Below, in pieces: positions 6,732 through 9,350 of a stretch of 9,350 nucleotides of DNA. This DNA comes from Rhodospirillaceae bacterium (lineage in GTDB: Bacteria > Pseudomonadota > Alphaproteobacteria > Rickettsiales > UBA3002). The stretch spans positions 1 through 9,350 of the forward strand of contig CANHAG010000026.1 in assembly GCA_947458525.1 (NCBI GenBank), written 5' to 3'. Both the position numbers and the translations under genes were made by a program. Under the pieces are notes generated by a model that worked only from the letters and a program-made list of their open reading frames with translations, did no database searches and was not told the DNA's origin. How positions within the stretch are numbered: the first letter of the stretch is position 1; every line of letters starts with the position of its first letter.

Positions 6732-6741
6732 GCAGAATCAG

Positions 6742-6772
6742 GCCGGGCAGAGGCGGTCAGCGCGGCTTTTTT
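6742..6772 (+). terminator. Probable intrinsic terminator of the FYDLN/pseudo-EAL operon
   Basis: Arms GCCGGGC (6742-6748) and GCGCGGC (6760-6766) pair at six of seven positions around an 11-base loop, and six Ts follow directly (6767-6772). It starts 10 bases after the stop codon of the upstream gene. The right arm and T-tract lie inside the 3' end of the convergent lnt gene, so the short gap is shared. Confidence 0.55.
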
Positions 6773-8283
6773 CGCCGCCACCAGAACAGGCCGAAAAGCA
6801 GCCATAGAAAAAAAGTGGGGATTTCTCCCTGCCGCGCATAAACCGTGGGTGGCAGCGGTTGGGGTAGCGCCTGATCAATCACCCCCCGTGCGCCCAGCGG
6901 CAGGGCGCGAAGAATGCGACCATAAGGATCAATCACCGCCGAAATCCCCGTATTAGCGGCGCGCACCAGCGGCAGACCCTGCTCCACCGCGCGCATCCGC
7001 GCCATGGTGAAATGCTGGTAAGGCCCGGGGCTACGCCCGAACCATGCGTCATTCGTGATATTGAGCAGCCAGTCGGGGCGCGTGGTTCGATGTACCGCAA
7101 GCCACGGAAACACTACCTCATAGCAGATAAGCGGGCTGAAGGGTGGCAGGCCGGGTACAGTCAGCGTTACCGCCCCTGACCCACGCGAAAAATCAAGGTC
7201 GCTCGGGGTGAGTTTCTGAAGCGGCAATATGCTTCTGAGCGGAACAAACTCACCAAACGGCACGAGCTGGTGCTTGTCGTAACTCGCCGCCAGTCGGCCT
7301 TGCGAGGTGATGACAAACAGACTATTCGTGATACGGGTGAAGGCACCGGGTGGATCATCCCTCACCGCACCGGTGATGAGATAGCCATCTGTATGCGCGA
7401 AACGCTTCAGGCGCGCCAGCCACGGGCTTTGTGCATTCAGCAAAAAGGGAAAGGCCGTCTCCGGCCAGATAGTGACATCCGCCACCGGCGCTTCGGTCTG
7501 TAAATGCGTGAGTGCCCCGTGCAGCCGCATGGATTCATCTTTGCCCTGCGCCGTCCATTTCAGCGATTGCGGGATATTGGCCTGCACAATCCGCACGCGC
7601 GTTTCGGTAAGGGCGGCGCCCTCTGGCATACGCCACATGCCGTAGCCATAGGCCAGCGTCACCAGCGCAAGCATGGTGGCGGTAGCCGCATGGCGCGCCG
7701 GGTGTTTGTGCCACCAGAGCAGTGGGGCACAGGCGGCAAACACTACCGGCAGCGACAGGCCGAACGGCCCAAGCAGCGCGGCAGATTGCAGGAGGCGCTC
7801 GGAAGGCGTGACCACATAGCCCATGAGATTCCACGGGAAGCCAAACATGCCAATGCTGCGCAGATACTCCGTTGCCACCCAAAGCAGCGCGAAAAGAAGG
7901 ATGTTGCTGAGTGCATCATGTGTGCGCAGCCGGGCGAAGCCATACCCCATCGGCAATAGATAAAGCGCGAAGCCGGCCGAAAGCCCAAGCACGGAGAGCG
8001 GGATCATCCATGCGAATTTATCCGCATCGACCAGCATGGAATTGGCGATCCAGTACGTGCCCGCCATGAAGAAGCCGTAACCGAAAAAGAACAGGTGCCT
8101 GAGCACATGAGGGCGCGTCGCGGTTTCAAGGTGATAAACCAGCAGCGGGAAGGTGAAAAACAGCACTGGCCAGCACTCAAACGGTGCGAAGGCGAGGGCG
8201 GTCAGCAGGCCTGCGAAGAACAGCAGCAGCGTGGCGCGCCAGCCGCGGCAGCGAAGCGGCCAGGTGAGGAAAGCAGGGGTCAT
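6757..8283 (-). CDS. lnt: Apolipoprotein N-acyltransferase
   Basis: Lnt performs the last step of lipoprotein maturation in the inner membrane: it transfers an acyl chain from a phospholipid to the N-terminal cysteine of diacylated apolipoproteins. The 508-residue length is normal. The N-terminal ~215 residues hold several hydrophobic membrane segments (around 17-50, 63-80, 91-115, 126-142, 165-190, 200-217). The nitrilase-like periplasmic domain carries the full triad: Glu275 (WPETAFP), Lys337 (YDKHQLVPFGEFVP) and Cys387 (LICYEVVFP), with Glu345 and Glu389 at the accessory positions. A final membrane segment (489-502) ends in a basic tail. The ATG at 8283 overlaps the corC stop as ATGA and has no clear Shine-Dalgarno, so initiation is probably coupled to corC. 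The corC-lnt order is widespread in proteobacteria. Confidence 0.97.
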   Translation of the reverse strand: MTPAFLTWPLRCRGWRATLLLFFAGLLTALAFAPFECWPVLFFTFPLLVYHLETATRPHVLRHLFFFGYGFFMAGTYWIANSMLVDADKFAWMIPLSVLGLSAGFALYLLPMGYGFARLRTHDALSNILLFALLWVATEYLRSIGMFGFPWNLMGYVVTPSERLLQSAALLGPFGLSLPVVFAACAPLLWWHKHPARHAATATMLALVTLAYGYGMWRMPEGAALTETRVRIVQANIPQSLKWTAQGKDESMRLHGALTHLQTEAPVADVTIWPETAFPFLLNAQSPWLARLKRFAHTDGYLITGAVRDDPPGAFTRITNSLFVITSQGRLAASYDKHQLVPFGEFVPLRSILPLQKLTPSDLDFSRGSGAVTLTVPGLPPFSPLICYEVVFPWLAVHRTTRPDWLLNITNDAWFGRSPGPYQHFTMARMRAVEQGLPLVRAANTGISAVIDPYGRILRALPLGARGVIDQALPQPLPPTVYARQGEIPTFFLWLLFGLFWWRRKKPR

Positions 8284-9203
8284 GGGTGGCGCGTGATACG
8301 CACGCGGCGGATGCGCCTCACATCGGCCGCGATCACTTCAATCTTAAAGCGCGAGGAAAGATGCAGCACCTCGCCTTTTACCGGCACGCGGCCCAGCGCG
8401 AAGAAGACAAGGCCGCCCACTGTGTCATAGCCACGCTCCAGCAGCGGGTCGACGATCGGCTCGCTCAGGGTTTCTTCAAGCTGAAGAATAGGCACACGCG
8501 CATCTACCTCCAGCACGTGATCTCCCACCCATTCAATCATCAGCTCGTCTGTATCTTCGTCATGCTCATCCTGAATTTCACCCACCAGTTCTTCAAACAG
8601 ATCCTCCATGGTGACCAGCCCGTCAGTGCCACCATATTCATCCACCACAATGGCGATATGGCAGCCCGAAACGCGCATGCGCAGCAGCAGATCCACAATC
8701 CGCATGGAGGGGGGAATGAAAAGAATCTCCCGCATGACTTTCTGCATGTCGAAACTTCTCCCCTCCACAAAGAGCGGGAAGAGATCTTTCACGTGAATAA
8801 ACCCCTCGATTTTATCGAGCGAGTCGTCATAGACGGGAATGCGCGTATGGCCGATTTCAATAATGTGGCGCTTGAGCTCGATGAGTGAGGTGCTCTTATC
8901 CACCCCCATGATCTGCGTGCGCGGTACCATGATATCCCGCACCGTCAGCTCACCGAAATGGATCATGTTCTTGAGGAGTTTTTTTTCCTCCTCGCTGATC
9001 GCCTGCAGTTCCGGAGATTCTTCTTCCAGAACATCTTCAAGCATCTGCTTGATGGAGCCTTCCGGCCGCCCCATCACCTTATGACGGAACCATTTGATCG
9101 CCAGCTGCATGGGCGAGGGCGCCACATAGGCCGAAGCCGGTTTGCCGATGCCTGAGGCGTGTTCAGATTCGGGATTGATGGATGGTGTCGCGGACGAGGC
9201 CAT
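8280..9203 (-). CDS. corC: CBS-domain CorC/HlyC-family protein
   Basis: A 307-residue soluble protein of the CorC/YbeX type, without the membrane (DUF21/CNNM) domain of longer relatives. An acidic, helical N-terminal part (50-85, ending SEEEKKLLKNMIHFGELTVRD) precedes a CBS pair: CBS1 about 89-150 (IMVPRTQI, RIPVYDDSLDKIEGFIHVKDL) and CBS2 about 152-212 (IVVDEYGGTDGLVTMEDLFEELVGEI). The C-terminal CorC/transporter-associated domain spans about 224-304 (LLERGYDTVGGLVF). The family binds adenine nucleotides and has been linked to Mg/Co efflux and, with YbeY, to ribosome-related phenotypes in E. coli; the role here is inferred. ATG at 9203 gives the expected length, although the ribosome-binding site is weak. 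The stop overlaps the lnt start. ybeY, often just upstream, is not within the next 147 bases. Confidence 0.95.
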   Translation of the reverse strand: MASSATPSINPESEHASGIGKPASAYVAPSPMQLAIKWFRHKVMGRPEGSIKQMLEDVLEEESPELQAISEEEKKLLKNMIHFGELTVRDIMVPRTQIMGVDKSTSLIELKRHIIEIGHTRIPVYDDSLDKIEGFIHVKDLFPLFVEGRSFDMQKVMREILFIPPSMRIVDLLLRMRVSGCHIAIVVDEYGGTDGLVTMEDLFEELVGEIQDEHDEDTDELMIEWVGDHVLEVDARVPILQLEETLSEPIVDPLLERGYDTVGGLVFFALGRVPVKGEVLHLSSRFKIEVIAADVRRIRRVRITRHP

Positions 9204-9219
9204 AATGAACCGAGGACTC

Positions 9220-9251
9220 TAGCTGCTTTCCTATGGGTTCGCAAGCAGCTA
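9220..9251. repeat. 9-bp perfect inverted repeat upstream of corC
   Basis: TAGCTGCTT (9220-9228) and AAGCAGCTA (9243-9251) are exact reverse complements around a 14-base spacer. No T-tract follows either arm, so it is not an intrinsic terminator. It begins 16 bases before the corC start codon. If the promoter proposed at 9255-9283 is right, the distal arm overlaps the transcription start, which fits a DNA operator better than a leader RNA hairpin. Confidence 0.55.
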
Positions 9252-9254
9252 TGC

Positions 9255-9283
9255 ATAATGATACTCAGGTTTTTTTTCGTCAC
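9255..9283 (-). promoter_or_regulatory. Possible sigma-70 promoter of corC-lnt
   Basis: The minus strand shows GTGACG (9283-9278), a 17-base spacer containing an A-tract, and CATTAT (9260-9255); each hexamer matches consensus at four of six positions. The predicted start is near 9248. Placement and spacing are good, but the hexamers are only moderate. Confidence 0.35.
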
Positions 9284-9307
9284 CTGGGAAGTCGTGTGCG
9301 ATTCTGC

Positions 9308-9336
9308 TTTACAGCCCAGCCCCCACCACCTATAGT
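9308..9336 (+). promoter_or_regulatory. Rightward sigma-70 promoter for a gene beyond the window
   Basis: TTTACA (9308-9313) and TATAGT (9331-9336) each match consensus at five of six positions and are exactly 17 bases apart. Transcription would start near 9343 and run rightward out of the window, divergent from corC. The target gene is not visible. Confidence 0.5.
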
Positions 9337-9350
9337 GTGACGCAGAAAAT

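Noticed and set aside
6722..6738. Tandem GCAGAAT copies at the end of the pseudo-EAL gene.
   Set aside because: A 7-base direct repeat is short enough to arise by chance, and one copy is coding.
8973..8993. Minus-strand GAGGAGG followed by eight As inside corC, resembling a slippery site with an internal Shine-Dalgarno.
   Set aside because: The codons simply spell Glu-Glu-Glu-Lys-Lys in a conserved helical region, the SD-like element abuts the A-run instead of lying about 10 bases upstream as in dnaX, and corC continues at full length in frame 0.
9074..9283. Minus-strand ORF of 69 codons overlapping the start of corC in another frame.
   Set aside because: It overlaps the corC coding start, uses a GTG inside the proposed -35 box, and the protein resembles no family.

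Overview
The window is an ordinary chromosomal housekeeping segment, most likely from an alphaproteobacterium. Three things point there: a FYDLN_acid/TIGR02300 protein, a family I know mainly from Alphaproteobacteria; an EPSP synthase closest in wording to the Agrobacterium CP4 class; and a corC-lnt pair. Base composition is GC-rich throughout, and no stretch looks recently acquired. I see no insertion sequence, prophage, CRISPR array, tRNA or rRNA. Coding density is very high, and no gene-free stretch exceeds 150 bases.

Layout from left to right. (1) The 3' part of a transketolase gene (tkt, + strand) runs in from the left edge and ends tail-to-tail with a minus-strand alpha/beta hydrolase; the two stop codons share a CTAG. 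(2) A compact minus-strand block reads, in transcription order, aroA-cmk (one fused ORF), then rpmJ (ribosomal protein bL36, 41 aa), then the membrane-anchored hydrolase. rpmJ has its own near-consensus promoter overlapping the cmk stop codon. The hydrolase GTG start sits in the loop of a small GC hairpin two codons after the rpmJ stop, so its translation looks coupled to rpmJ. (3) A 110-bp divergent region between aroA-cmk and the next operon carries a near-perfect palindrome. (4) A plus-strand two-gene operon follows, joined by an ATGA overlap: a zinc-ribbon, acidic-tail FYDLN protein and a 403-aa protein ending in a degenerate EAL domain. A probable intrinsic terminator follows it. (5) A minus-strand corC-lnt operon, also joined by ATGA, covers the right side. 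Upstream of corC lies a 147-bp region with a putative corC promoter, a 9-bp inverted repeat and a good outward-facing promoter for a gene beyond the right edge.

Functionally the window mixes central carbon metabolism (Tkt makes erythrose-4-phosphate, a shikimate precursor, and AroA acts later in that pathway), CMP/dCMP phosphorylation (Cmk), the ribosome (bL36), envelope biogenesis (Lnt, CorC), and a poorly understood pair (FYDLN protein plus pseudo-EAL). The last pair is the best candidate for something not yet described. The AroA-Cmk fusion and the rpmJ/hydrolase junction are the other notable points.
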